Source of the DNA: an uncultured Desulfobulbaceae bacterium
GTDB taxonomy: Bacteria > Desulfobacterota > Desulfobulbia > Desulfobulbales > CALZHT01
Reading direction: 5' to 3'
DNA: 48,266 bases
NCBI GenBank assembly: GCA_945787445.1
Contig: CALZHT010000080.1
Span: 1-48,266, forward strand
Numbering within the stretch: position 1 is the first letter of the stretch; every line of letters begins with the position of its first letter. Position numbers and translations under genes: made by a program. The notes below the pieces were generated by a model. That model was not told the origin of the DNA and did no database searches. It saw only the letters and a program-made list of their open reading frames with translations. Positions 6,391 through 14,986 of the stretch are shown here, piece after piece.

Positions 6391-9050
6391 GGAGTGTTAT
6401 CCAATGTTTCGATAAACGTGGTTTTGCCGAAAATCAACCGGGCAACAAAGTTCTGATAGAACAGGTAGGAGCCGAAAAAGATAATACCAGCCGCCATGAG
6501 TACGGTTATTTCGCTTATGTGCAATGGCGTTATCTTGAAATAGACATGGAGAGGGGTATACATAAGCATGATCTGCAGGAAAATGAAAAGTGCGGTGGAA
6601 AACCATATCCATTTGTTGGTAAAGAGCTTCACTCTATATCCCCGTCTGATGATAAAAATGAGTAATCCTTCGTAGAATACCACGAAATTAAAAACCATGG
6701 TTTGGCCCAGGATTATATCCTGTTCGTTGCTGGATCTGCCACCATGCAGGCCAAACAGAATAAGTGCTATGATGGTGGCTACGACTCCCAAAGCCCCTAA
6801 AAGCATAAGTTGAGGAAGAGGCAGGATGCCTTCTTCGGGAGGTCTTGGTTTCCTGGTCATGATATGGGTGTCGTATGGGTCCACACTGTATGCCAGGGCA
6901 GGGGCGCCGTCGGTCACCATGTTGATCCATAAAAGCAGGATGGCGGTGAGTGGCAGATTGAACCCGAGAATGATGGCAAAAAAGACGATGAGCACCTCAC
7001 CAAGGTTTCCTGAAAGCAGCAGCATGATTGATTTCTGGATATTATCGTAGAGGCCGCGTCCTTCTTCGATGGCATTGACTATATGGGTGAAGCTGTCATC
7101 AAGGAGGACAAAGTCCGCTGCTTCTTTGGCAACGTCGGTGCCGCTGCCCACTGCAATGCCGATATTGGCTTTTTTCAGTGCAGGGGCGTCGTTAACGCCG
7201 TCGCCGGTCATGGCAACTGTATGGCCGGATTTCTGCAAGGCGCTCACGATGCGCTGTTTGTGGGCCGGAACAACCCGGGCAAAGATATTGGTGTTTTCCC
7301 GGAGGGCCACGGTCAGCTGATCATCGGTCATCGTATCCAGCTCGCTGCCGGAAAGGATATTTCCTTGAATATCTATTTCATTGGCAATGGCTTTGGCGGT
7401 TGCTTTGTAATCCCCGGTGATCATAATGGTTCTGATGCCGGCCTGCTTGGTTGTTTTGATTGCTTCAATCACATCGGTTCTGGGCGGATCGATCATGGCC
7501 TGCAGTCCAACGAAAATAAGGTCCTCCTCAACAAACTCCGTCGGATCTTTCAGGTCTTTGTAGGCAAAGGCCAGTACCCGCATGGCCTGGGAACCATAGT
7601 GATCGTTGCGGTCGACTATTTTTTGCCGTATCTCATCGGTAAGCGCAATGATCGTGTTGTCTGCCAGGGCAAATTTGGCCTGCATGAGTACCTGATCCGG
7701 TGCACCTTTGGTATACATCCTGTAATCATCCGTGTTTTGCACCAGAACGCTCATCAACTTGCGCTCGGAGTCAAAGGGAATTTCATCCATCCGGTCGAAA
7801 TGGCCGTCAACGCCGGCTTTCTTGGCGCTTACCAGCAAGGAGGCTTCGGTGGGATCGCCGGTAATATCCCAAACCTCACTCTTTTGAGTTAAAGAGGCAT
7901 TATTGCATGCCAGACCGATTTGAAAGAGGAGGGGATCAATGGGATGGTTGAGCGTCCCTTCAGGAGTGTACCCACTGCCGGTTAATCCTGTTTCACCATT
8001 CAAGGTCCATGCCTTGCGCACCGTCATCTGGTTTTCGGTGAGGGTGCCGGTCTTGTCGGTACAGATAACATTGCAACTGCCAAGGGTTTCCACCGAAGCG
8101 AGCTTTCGCACCAGGGCTTTCTTGTTGAGCAACCTTTTCACTCCCACACTGAGGGCGATGGTCACTACAGCGGGCAGAGCTGTGGGTACTGCAGCCACCG
8201 CCAGACTGATAGCAAAAAACGAAAAGGTAATAAAGGTCTGAGCCGAAACGCCGTTGGCAAGGTATTCCTTGCCAAAGGAAAGCAGAAAAACGATGATGCA
8301 GATTGCTATAATCACAAAGCCAAGTTTTTTGCCGAAAGTGTTCAGCCTCCTCTGCAAGGGGGTCATCTCTTCCTCTGTTTCTTTGAGGAGCTGCGTAATT
8401 TTGCCTATTTCGGTGTGCATGCCCGTAGCCGTAACCACCGCCTTGGCTGTGCCGTTCACCACCGAGGTGGAGGCAAAGAGCATGTTGTTCTGGTCGCCTA
8501 TCTGTACATTGTTAGTGATAATTTCGGAATGTTTTTCAACCGGTACACTTTCACCGGTGAGTGGTGCCTCTTCTACTATCAGCCTGACGCCATGGAGTAT
8601 GCGGCTGTCAGCCGGAACTTTATCCCCGGGTTCCAGAGTGATTACATCACCGGGGACAAGATACTTGGCATCGAGTTTAGTAAGATTGCCGTCCCGCAGG
8701 ACCGTGGCATGGGTGGCGCTTATCTTTTTTAGTGCTTCAAGGGATTTATGGGCGCCCAGTTCCTGAAAAAAACCGATAATGGCATTGGCAAGCAGGATGA
8801 TGAGGATGATGGCGGAATCAAGGTACTCACCGATAACAATGGAAATGGCTACGGCAAAAAGCAGTATATAGATGATGAAACTTTTGAACTGGCTCAAGAA
8901 AATGAGAAACGGATTGAAGCTTGTCCTGGTTTCAAGGGCGTTCAAGCCGTAACGGTCACATCGTTTTTCCACTTCGCCGCTGGAGAGGCCGGAATCGGAA
9001 GACGCGAGTTGGGCAAGGGTCTCTGCGGTTGATTTATTGTAAAACGGCAT
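6387..9050 (-). CDS. P2-type cation-transporting ATPase
   Basis: An 887-residue P-type ATPase in the inner membrane, with domain order like Ca2+/SERCA-type P2 pumps: N-terminal cytoplasmic region, two helices (55-100), actuator loop with LTGES (164-168), two helices (243-303), phosphorylation motif DKTGTLT with Asp332, MITGDY (543-548), the hinge GDGVNDAP (616-623), and six C-terminal helices. TM5 Asn682/Glu685 and TM6 Asn710/Asp714 match SERCA ion ligands. The TM4 motif is PTALP (289-293), so Thr290 replaces the Glu of the usual PEGLP. This makes the transported ion uncertain. The gene leads an operon with the phosphoesterase. Inverted GTGCCTAAAGTT repeats lie upstream at 9077-9129. Confidence 0.93.
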   Translation of the reverse strand: MPFYNKSTAETLAQLASSDSGLSSGEVEKRCDRYGLNALETRTSFNPFLIFLSQFKSFIIYILLFAVAISIVIGEYLDSAIILIILLANAIIGFFQELGAHKSLEALKKISATHATVLRDGNLTKLDAKYLVPGDVITLEPGDKVPADSRILHGVRLIVEEAPLTGESVPVEKHSEIITNNVQIGDQNNMLFASTSVVNGTAKAVVTATGMHTEIGKITQLLKETEEEMTPLQRRLNTFGKKLGFVIIAICIIVFLLSFGKEYLANGVSAQTFITFSFFAISLAVAAVPTALPAVVTIALSVGVKRLLNKKALVRKLASVETLGSCNVICTDKTGTLTENQMTVRKAWTLNGETGLTGSGYTPEGTLNHPIDPLLFQIGLACNNASLTQKSEVWDITGDPTEASLLVSAKKAGVDGHFDRMDEIPFDSERKLMSVLVQNTDDYRMYTKGAPDQVLMQAKFALADNTIIALTDEIRQKIVDRNDHYGSQAMRVLAFAYKDLKDPTEFVEEDLIFVGLQAMIDPPRTDVIEAIKTTKQAGIRTIMITGDYKATAKAIANEIDIQGNILSGSELDTMTDDQLTVALRENTNIFARVVPAHKQRIVSALQKSGHTVAMTGDGVNDAPALKKANIGIAVGSGTDVAKEAADFVLLDDSFTHIVNAIEEGRGLYDNIQKSIMLLLSGNLGEVLIVFFAIILGFNLPLTAILLLWINMVTDGAPALAYSVDPYDTHIMTRKPRPPEEGILPLPQLMLLGALGVVATIIALILFGLHGGRSSNEQDIILGQTMVFNFVVFYEGLLIFIIRRGYRVKLFTNKWIWFSTALFIFLQIMLMYTPLHVYFKITPLHISEITVLMAAGIIFFGSYLFYQNFVARLIFGKTTFIETLDNTP

Positions 9051-9076
9051 TTTGTTCTCTGTAAGTTCTGCGCAGA

Positions 9077-9129
9077 GTGCCTAAAGTTAATGTGCTGATT
9101 TTATCGGATATTCCTTTAACTTTAGGCAC
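9077..9129. repeat. Inverted GTGCCTAAAGTTAA pair
   Basis: Perfect 14-bp inverted arms (9077-9090 and 9116-9129) separated by 25 bases, in the gap between the carboxypeptidase stop and the ATPase start. The pair may act as a hairpin terminator for the minus-strand carboxypeptidase or be a relic of a small mobile repeat. Confidence 0.85.
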
Positions 9130-9179
9130 TTAACTCGGTATCAAACTATTTTCTCAAGGGTTCCTCTATCTCCTCAATA

Positions 9180-10670
9180 TTACGTCATGGGATCAGGAAG
9201 TCTGAATTTCTGTCTGAGATAGTCCAGAAAATATTGTGGATTGAGCCCTTCTCCTGTCACTTTTTGCAACAGCTCAGCAGGCTGATAAACGCTGCCGTGC
9301 CGGTAGATGTTTTCTGTAAGCCATGTCCTGATTTTTTCAAGCGTTCCTCCGGCGATAATCGCTTCATAGTCCTGGTGGAGCTGGGTGAATTTGTGCCAGA
9401 ACTGGGCTGCGGCCATGTTGCCGATGGTGTAGGTGGGAAAATACCCAAGGCTGCCGTGGGCCCAGTGGATATCCTGCAAAACGCCATTGGCATCGGAGTC
9501 AACCTCCACATCAAGGTATTCTTTGTATTTTTGGTTCCAGACCACTGGCAGATCTTTGACCGGCAAAGAACCTTCCATGAGACCCTTTTCTATTTCAAAG
9601 CGGATCAGAACATGGAGGTTGTAGCTCACTTCATCCGCCTCGACCCGGATCAAACCGGGCTTAATAACATTAATCCCTTTGACGAATTCCTCTATCGACA
9701 GATTATCAAACAGACCGGGGAAATGCTCTTTGAGATTCGGATATAAATTTTGCCAAAAAGGTAGACTCCTGCCGATAATGTTTTCCCAGAGGCGGGATTG
9801 GGATTCATGAATTCCCAGGGAAACGCCGTTGTCAAGAGCGGTATGGTTGAGATCACTGGAAATGCCTTGTTCATAAAGGGCATGGCCGCCTTCGTGCAGG
9901 GCGCTAAAAATAAATTCCAGACTTCTGGGATTATACCGGTTGGTAACGCGGCGATCGTTATGCCCCATGGTAGTTGTAAAGGGATGGGCCGAAACATCCT
10001 GGCGGCCGCGGGTAAAGTCAAAACCGATTTTTTGCAAGGCCTGTTCGGCAAACTCGGTTTGGCGACGGCGCTCGAGATCTTTGGATATGTTGATTTCCTG
10101 CTGGGGCATCTGTTTTGCCCGATGTACCATCTCTGTAAGGGGATCTTTGATTTCTTCAAAAAGGGAGGCAACCTGGGTTGTGGTCAGACCTTCTTCGTAA
10201 AGGTCCAGGAGAGCGTCGTAAGGTTCGTTGGTATACCCGAGATATTCCGCCTGCTCGCGGCACATGGAGACAATTTTTTCGAGCAGGGGACTGAACATCT
10301 TGAAGTCCGAACGTTTGCGGGCTTCCACCCATACGTTCAATGCCTGGGAAGTAAGCCTGCTGAAATCGGCCACAAACTGTTCAGGCAGTTTGGTGCTCTG
10401 GTCATAGCTTCTGCGCATGACCCTGATCAGGGCCCTGTCAGTTTCGGAAAGGTGGGCGATCTGTTTTTCCGCTTCCAAAAGCAGGTCGCCCAGTTCAATG
10501 GATACTTCCTTCCGATGGATAATTGTGCTCAAGGTGGCCAACTGGCCGGCCCTATCCTGCGCGGCGTTGGTTGGAATCTGTACTTCCTGGTCCCATTGCA
10601 GCAGAGCCATTATGTGGTGTAGATCCGTGAGTTCGGAGGACCGCTTTTTGAGATCCTTTATTATTTCCAT
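9180..10670 (-). CDS. Carboxypeptidase Taq (M32 family) metallopeptidase
   Basis: A 496-residue zinc metallocarboxypeptidase of family M32, which releases C-terminal residues from peptides in the cytoplasm. The zinc site HEGGH (His259, Glu260, His263) is followed by HESQSRLWEN (288-297), whose Glu is the third ligand. Length and the N-terminal LLQWDQEV motif (24-31) fit the family. A good Shine-Dalgarno (AAGGAAAA) precedes the ATG at 10670. It appears to be a single-gene unit with inverted repeats downstream. Confidence 0.95.
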   Translation of the reverse strand: MEIIKDLKKRSSELTDLHHIMALLQWDQEVQIPTNAAQDRAGQLATLSTIIHRKEVSIELGDLLLEAEKQIAHLSETDRALIRVMRRSYDQSTKLPEQFVADFSRLTSQALNVWVEARKRSDFKMFSPLLEKIVSMCREQAEYLGYTNEPYDALLDLYEEGLTTTQVASLFEEIKDPLTEMVHRAKQMPQQEINISKDLERRRQTEFAEQALQKIGFDFTRGRQDVSAHPFTTTMGHNDRRVTNRYNPRSLEFIFSALHEGGHALYEQGISSDLNHTALDNGVSLGIHESQSRLWENIIGRSLPFWQNLYPNLKEHFPGLFDNLSIEEFVKGINVIKPGLIRVEADEVSYNLHVLIRFEIEKGLMEGSLPVKDLPVVWNQKYKEYLDVEVDSDANGVLQDIHWAHGSLGYFPTYTIGNMAAAQFWHKFTQLHQDYEAIIAGGTLEKIRTWLTENIYRHGSVYQPAELLQKVTGEGLNPQYFLDYLRQKFRLPDPMT

Positions 10671-10987
10671 AAACTGTTTTCCTTAATAAACTCATAATTC
10701 GGTTGTTCTAATCTATTTTGCCAAAATCCCATGGTGAGAGAAAAATCAAGTGAAACTATCCGCAATCCTGCTGGAACAGGATATCTATTAGCTCCCCAAA
10801 GTTAAGTATAATGCACCCCGCTTTAGGCGTTCACACTACTATATATGAAAAACTGTGTAAGCAAAAGTTTTCATTACTGAAAAATAGGGTGCCGGGAGAC
10901 AAATCAATTTCTTGTATCTGAGTATGGAGTAATTGGAAGGACTAAGAGAAGAAAAATTCTAGCGAGGCCGTGGGGAACTTCAATTAG
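10671..10987. other. Intergenic region, no gene seen
   Basis: 317 bases between the carboxypeptidase start and the GGDEF gene stop. AT-rich, with no plausible coding frame and no RNA gene recognised. It should contain the carboxypeptidase promoter, but no clear -35/-10 pair stands out. Confidence 0.5.
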
Positions 10988-11977
10988 CTAAGTGCATTTA
11001 GAGGCCACTTTGATGCAGTCCCTGCCCTGATCCTTTGCCTGATAGAGGGCGTCGTCAGCTAATTTGATGAGGCGACTGCAATCGGATCCTTTTTGCGGGA
11101 CCAAGGTTGCAACGCCCATGCTGATGGTCAGCAGCTTGCCGATTTTGGAGTTTTCATGCTTAATATTACATTTTGCTATGGCGTCTTGCATATTTTGGGC
11201 AACGGTCGTAGCCCCGGGCAAGTCGGTGTTCGGGAGAACAGCAGCGAATTCTTCTCCACCATACCGGGCCACGAAGTCAACCGACCTCTTGATCGTGTCA
11301 GCCAGGGTCTTGGCCACCATCTTGAGGCAGTCATCGCCGCCTTGGTGCCCGTAATAGTCGTTGTAGAGCTTGAAGAAATCAATATCAATCATTATCAGAG
11401 AGATTGCTTCCTGGCAACGCATGGCGCGTTTCCATTCTTTTTCAAGCGTGTCGTCAAAATAACGCCGATTGCTGACTTCAGTGAGGCCATCGAGGTAGGA
11501 ATATCTTTGTAGAGTCCTGTTGGCCTCTTCAAGCTGATGGGTGACCTCCAGCAGCTCCTTTTCTCTTGCCTTACGGCTATCCATTTCATGTTTCAGCTTG
11601 AGGACAGATCGGACTCGGGCAAGAAGCTCCTGTTTTTTAACGGGTTTGACAATATAGTCAACCGCGCCTCCGGCAAAGGCCAGTTGAAGAACTTCTGATT
11701 CGTCCTTAGCCGTCACCATGATGATGGGGATGTCTTTCAGGTTTGCATGGTCTTTTATATGTCTGCAGGCCTCAATGCCGTCAATGACCGGCATGACGAT
11801 GTCCATAAGGATCAGGTCAATCTGAGGAGGTTTGGGTTTATTATCTATTATCCCGAGAATCTCATAGGTTTCTTGCGCTGAACTGGCATACAGAAGGTCT
11901 GTATATCCTGCCTTTTTGAGCGTCGTGCCAAGCAGAACCTGGATGACTTTTGAATCATCAACAATTAGAATGCTCAC
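10988..11977 (-). CDS. Response regulator with diguanylate cyclase (REC-GGDEF) domain
   Basis: A 329-residue PleD-like protein that should make cyclic di-GMP when phosphorylated. The receiver domain (1-125) has acidic residues Asp7/Asp8, phospho-acceptor Asp59 in LILMDIVMP, and Lys111. A short coiled-coil linker (about 130-160) leads to a GGDEF domain with the active motif GGEEF (240-244). An RxxD product-inhibition site (Arg231-Asp234) lies five residues ahead. The start is GTG at 11977, with AGGA a few bases upstream. No histidine kinase gene is adjacent, so its signal input is unknown; surface attachment or extracellular electron transfer would be natural outputs but are inference only. 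Confidence 0.94.
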   Translation of the reverse strand: MSILIVDDSKVIQVLLGTTLKKAGYTDLLYASSAQETYEILGIIDNKPKPPQIDLILMDIVMPVIDGIEACRHIKDHANLKDIPIIMVTAKDESEVLQLAFAGGAVDYIVKPVKKQELLARVRSVLKLKHEMDSRKAREKELLEVTHQLEEANRTLQRYSYLDGLTEVSNRRYFDDTLEKEWKRAMRCQEAISLIMIDIDFFKLYNDYYGHQGGDDCLKMVAKTLADTIKRSVDFVARYGGEEFAAVLPNTDLPGATTVAQNMQDAIAKCNIKHENSKIGKLLTISMGVATLVPQKGSDCSRLIKLADDALYQAKDQGRDCIKVASKCT

Positions 11978-12282
11978 GTAAATTCCTAGAAAGTATTACT
12001 CTGCGTGCTTGAAGATTAAATACCCTGGGCAGCGATACTATTTTGTGCTGCTTGGATGGGGTTTCAAATTAATAGAAAAAGATTAATATCTTTTTTGCTA
12101 GATAAACAAATGGGTAAAGAACAACGTTACCCTCTTTGAACAATAGTCAAGTATCAACTACTAATGTAGCAGCCTTTAGGAAACTTTGTCAAATAAGAAC
12201 GTAAGTATTATTAAGACGTTGCTTCTAAAAATAAAAAAAAACGGGAAAGAGTATCTTTGAAAATCTGCAAAGAGAGTCATAT
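11978..12282. other. Intergenic region with AT-rich inverted repeat
   Basis: 305 bases between divergent genes (GGDEF minus, Nudix plus), so it should contain both promoters. The only structure I see is a perfect 8-bp inverted repeat of AAAAAGAT type with a 4-base spacer (12076-12095). No gene recognised. Confidence 0.5.
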
Positions 12283-12771
12283 ATGATCTATAGACCCATA
12301 ATCGGCACCCTGGGATATATACTTTCCAAGGACCGGACAAAAACCCTGCTTATCCACCGGAATAGCAGGAAAGATGATATTCATCTCAATAAATACAACG
12401 GCCTTGGCGGCAAAATGCATCAGGATGAAGACGTGGTTTCCTGTTTGCGAAGGGAAATCAGGGAAGAAGCAGGGATTGAATGCGAAGAGATACTGTTGCG
12501 CGGCACTATCAATTGGACTGGTTTCGGCCCCAACAGTGAGGACTGGCTCGGCTTCATTTTCCGGATTGATACGTTCAGCGGCACACCATTTGCGAAAAGC
12601 AGTGAAGGCGATTTGTCCTGGCACCCGGTTTCCCAACTGGATGTGCTACCCATGTGGGAGGGTGATAAATTCTTTCTGCACCTGGTCTTTGACGATGACC
12701 GGCGCATCTTTTACGGCCATATGCCGTATAAGGATGGCCATCCGGTGTCCTGGAATTATGTGCGTATATGA
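12283..12771 (+). CDS. Nudix hydrolase (MutT-like)
   Basis: A 162-residue Nudix enzyme that hydrolyses a nucleoside diphosphate linked to another group, possibly an oxidised nucleotide such as 8-oxo-dGTP. The Nudix box G-x5-E-x7-REUxEExGU is complete from Gly43 to Ile65 (Glu49, Arg57, Glu58, Glu61, Glu62). The N-terminal strand RPIIGTLGYILS and the Trp-rich C-terminal half resemble 8-oxo-dGTP diphosphatases. The ATG at 12283 follows an AGAGAG ribosome-binding site. It is convergent with the efflux operon downstream. Confidence 0.9.
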   Translation: MIYRPIIGTLGYILSKDRTKTLLIHRNSRKDDIHLNKYNGLGGKMHQDEDVVSCLRREIREEAGIECEEILLRGTINWTGFGPNSEDWLGFIFRIDTFSGTPFAKSSEGDLSWHPVSQLDVLPMWEGDKFFLHLVFDDDRRIFYGHMPYKDGHPVSWNYVRI

Positions 12772-12834
12772 ACGGATACTCCATGAGCGAACGAAACCGA
12801 TAATTGGGTTAAACAACTAAGGCTAGAGCTTCCT

Positions 12835-12917
12835 CCCACCCTGTAAGCGATCACTGGGTGGGGCAGATGCGCGAAAGAGGCCTGTTCGCTATACATCGGT
12901 ATGGGAATAGGCCGATG
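12835..12917. terminator. Hairpins between convergent genes
   Basis: Two stems lie between the Nudix gene and the convergent ABC permease gene: a 7-bp GC-rich stem (12835-12841 / 12856-12862) and a 6-bp stem (12894-12899 / 12912-12917). Neither has a strong T-run, so terminator function is only suggested by position. Confidence 0.35.
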
Positions 12918-12960
12918 ACAAAGCAGATGCCGTGCCCTGTGTTCGCTTGGAGATCTGAAG

Positions 12961-14229
12961 TTATTCATGGCGCAGGGCCTGAATGGGATCCAGGTGGGCG
13001 GCCCGGGAGGCAGGATAAAGTCCAAAAATAATACCCACCGCCAGGCTGATGCCGATGGAAAGAACGAGGCTCATTGTTGTTACTACGGTCGGTAAGCCGG
13101 CGAAAAGGGTTATCAGCCAGGGAATGAAAAGCCCCATGGCAATGCCGATCAGCCCCCCGCAACTGGAGAGCACCGCGGTTTCGATGAGAAACTGGGTAAT
13201 AATCTGTCTGCGCTTGGCGCCAATGGCCCGGCGAATGCCGATTTCTCTGGTCCGTTCCGTTACCGAGGCAAGCATTATGTTCATTATGCCTATGCCGCCA
13301 ACCAACAAGCTGATGGCTGCGATGGAGCCCAGGACAATATTAAAGGTGCGTTTGGTCGCTTCTGCCTGTCTGAGCAAGGCAAGGGGCACTTCCACACGGT
13401 AATCGGCATTTTTGTGGAAATGGCCCAGCATTGTGGAAATGCCACGAGCAACTGCTTCGACCTCATTGATATCACGGACCTGGATAATGACTTGGTGCAG
13501 TTCCACCTTTTCTCGCAGGCGCGATCCGGCAGTGCGCTTGACAACCACATCACCGAAATGTTCCCGCATGGATGTGATGGGAATGTAACCATCCATCTCC
13601 TGGTCCAGGGGTTTTATCGTTTTGCCGGTGCTTGCGAGGTTTCTGACAATACCGGCCACTACATAATAACTGCCGCCGATTCGTACTTTTTGCCCAATGG
13701 TTTTTCCAGCAGCAAGAATTTTTTTGGCAGCGCTTTCAGACAGTACCACAACATTGGCTTTTTTTATCATATCCCTCGATAGCAAAGGCCGACCGGCAAC
13801 CATGGGTCGCCGGACCAGTTCAAACCAGGCCGGCGTTGTTCCTACAACCCGAAGCTCCTGGCTGCGTTTACCGACCCTGCCTTCTTTGCGGATGATTTTT
13901 ACCGGCACGGTACGATCAACGCTGGCAAAAGTATCTCCAATAGTGTGTTCATCTTCATAGAGCAACCCGTAAATGCTTAGGAAAGTCCGGCCTTTTGCCT
14001 TGTTCTCTTCATTAATCGGCTTCGCAGAATGTATTATTATATTATTGCTGCCAAGGAGTCGTATCTGTTCTAAAGCTTCCTGATTGGCCCCTTCTCCCAC
14101 CGCCAGCATGGCGATTACGCTGCCCACCCCGAATACCATGCCCAACATGGTAAGCAGTGAGCGCAGGCCGTGGAGAACAAGGTTTTTTAGGCCGAGCTTA
14201 ACTTCCTGGAATAGGTGAGGGTACATCAT
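12961..14229 (-). CDS. MacB-like ABC transporter permease (FtsX domain)
   Basis: A 422-residue MacB/FtsX-type permease. An N-terminal helix (about 22-45) with the family start RSLLTMLGMVFGVGSVIAM is followed by a large periplasmic MacB-PCD domain (45-290). Three C-terminal helices then follow, with the EIGIRRAIGAKR loop (346-360 region) that couples to the ATPase. The ATPase is encoded separately just upstream with a 5-base gap, and the adaptor and TolC genes come before it. Together they should form a tripartite ATP-driven efflux or outer-membrane export pump. The substrate (macrolide, peptide, lipoprotein or siderophore) cannot be told from sequence. Confidence 0.92.
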   Translation of the reverse strand: MMYPHLFQEVKLGLKNLVLHGLRSLLTMLGMVFGVGSVIAMLAVGEGANQEALEQIRLLGSNNIIIHSAKPINEENKAKGRTFLSIYGLLYEDEHTIGDTFASVDRTVPVKIIRKEGRVGKRSQELRVVGTTPAWFELVRRPMVAGRPLLSRDMIKKANVVVLSESAAKKILAAGKTIGQKVRIGGSYYVVAGIVRNLASTGKTIKPLDQEMDGYIPITSMREHFGDVVVKRTAGSRLREKVELHQVIIQVRDINEVEAVARGISTMLGHFHKNADYRVEVPLALLRQAEATKRTFNIVLGSIAAISLLVGGIGIMNIMLASVTERTREIGIRRAIGAKRRQIITQFLIETAVLSSCGGLIGIAMGLFIPWLITLFAGLPTVVTTMSLVLSIGISLAVGIIFGLYPASRAAHLDPIQALRHE

Positions 14230-14234
14230 AGCAA

Positions 14235-14948
14235 TTACGCTTCGATATGGTCGATTCTGCCGTCCCGCATAAGGAGCCTTTTTTCTGCAAAGGCGGCAAG
14301 ATGATGTTCGTGGGTGACCATGATGATGGTTTTGCCGCTCTTGTGCAGGTCAACAAGGAGCTGCATAATCTGAGCACTGGTTGTGGAGTCAAGGTTACCG
14401 GTGGGTTCGTCAGCAAGGAGGACTTCAGGATTGTTGGCCAGCGCCCTGGCAAAGGCGACGCGCTGCTGCTGGCCGCCGGACAGCTCCATGGGGCGATGGT
14501 GGAAGCGGTCACCAAGTCCGACCATTTCCGCAAGATCGGCGGCCCGACCGGCAGTGGTTTTCGGGTCCCAGTTGAGATAAAACAATGGCAGCTCAATGTT
14601 CTCTTTGACGGTGAGCTGCGGGATGAGATTGAAGCTTTGGAAGATGAATCCCAGTTTTCTGAGTCTGAGTTCACTTAAGCCATTGTCATCCAGAAGGTTT
14701 ACATCCTGATCCTCAAAAAAGTATTTCCCGGCTGTGGGTTGGTCCAGGCAGCCGAGCAGATTAAGCATGGTGGATTTTCCGGAGCCGCTGGGCCCCATTA
14801 TCGCCCAGAAGCTGCCATATCCAATGGTAGTGGTTACCCCGGCCAGAGCACGGACGTCCTCGTTGCCCACATGGTAGACCTTTTCGACACTTTCCAGCCT
14901 GATGATCGTGCCGGTTTTGCTGTTCGTCGTTTGCTGTCTTGAGTTCAT
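14235..14948 (-). CDS. MacB/LolD-like ABC transporter ATP-binding protein
   Basis: A 237-residue ABC ATPase that powers the neighbouring FtsX permease. Walker [10 protein letters not shown] (52-60), Q-loop in [13 protein letters not shown], signature LSGGQQQR, Walker B VLLADEP with the MacB/LolD hallmark TGNLDS, and an H-loop His in VTHEHH are all present. The first ATG at 14948 gives a slightly long N-terminus before the conserved [12 protein letters not shown]; a later start cannot be excluded. Confidence 0.94.
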   Translation of the reverse strand: MNSRQQTTNSKTGTIIRLESVEKVYHVGNEDVRALAGVTTTIGYGSFWAIMGPSGSGKSTMLNLLGCLDQPTAGKYFFEDQDVNLLDDNGLSELRLRKLGFIFQSFNLIPQLTVKENIELPLFYLNWDPKTTAGRAADLAEMVGLGDRFHHRPMELSGGQQQRVAFARALANNPEVLLADEPTGNLDSTTSAQIMQLLVDLHKSGKTIIMVTHEHHLAAFAEKRLLMRDGRIDHIEA

Positions 14949-14986
14949 AACAGTATTTCTAGAGTCATCGACTTTCCGGATGGGAA

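Noticed and set aside
7083-7892. Long plus-strand frame opposite the P-type ATPase
   Set aside because: Fully antisense to conserved ATPase motifs and without any recognisable domain.
12756-13025. Possible transposase remnant between the Nudix and permease genes
   Set aside because: The translated sequence shows no transposase motif; only simple hairpins are visible.
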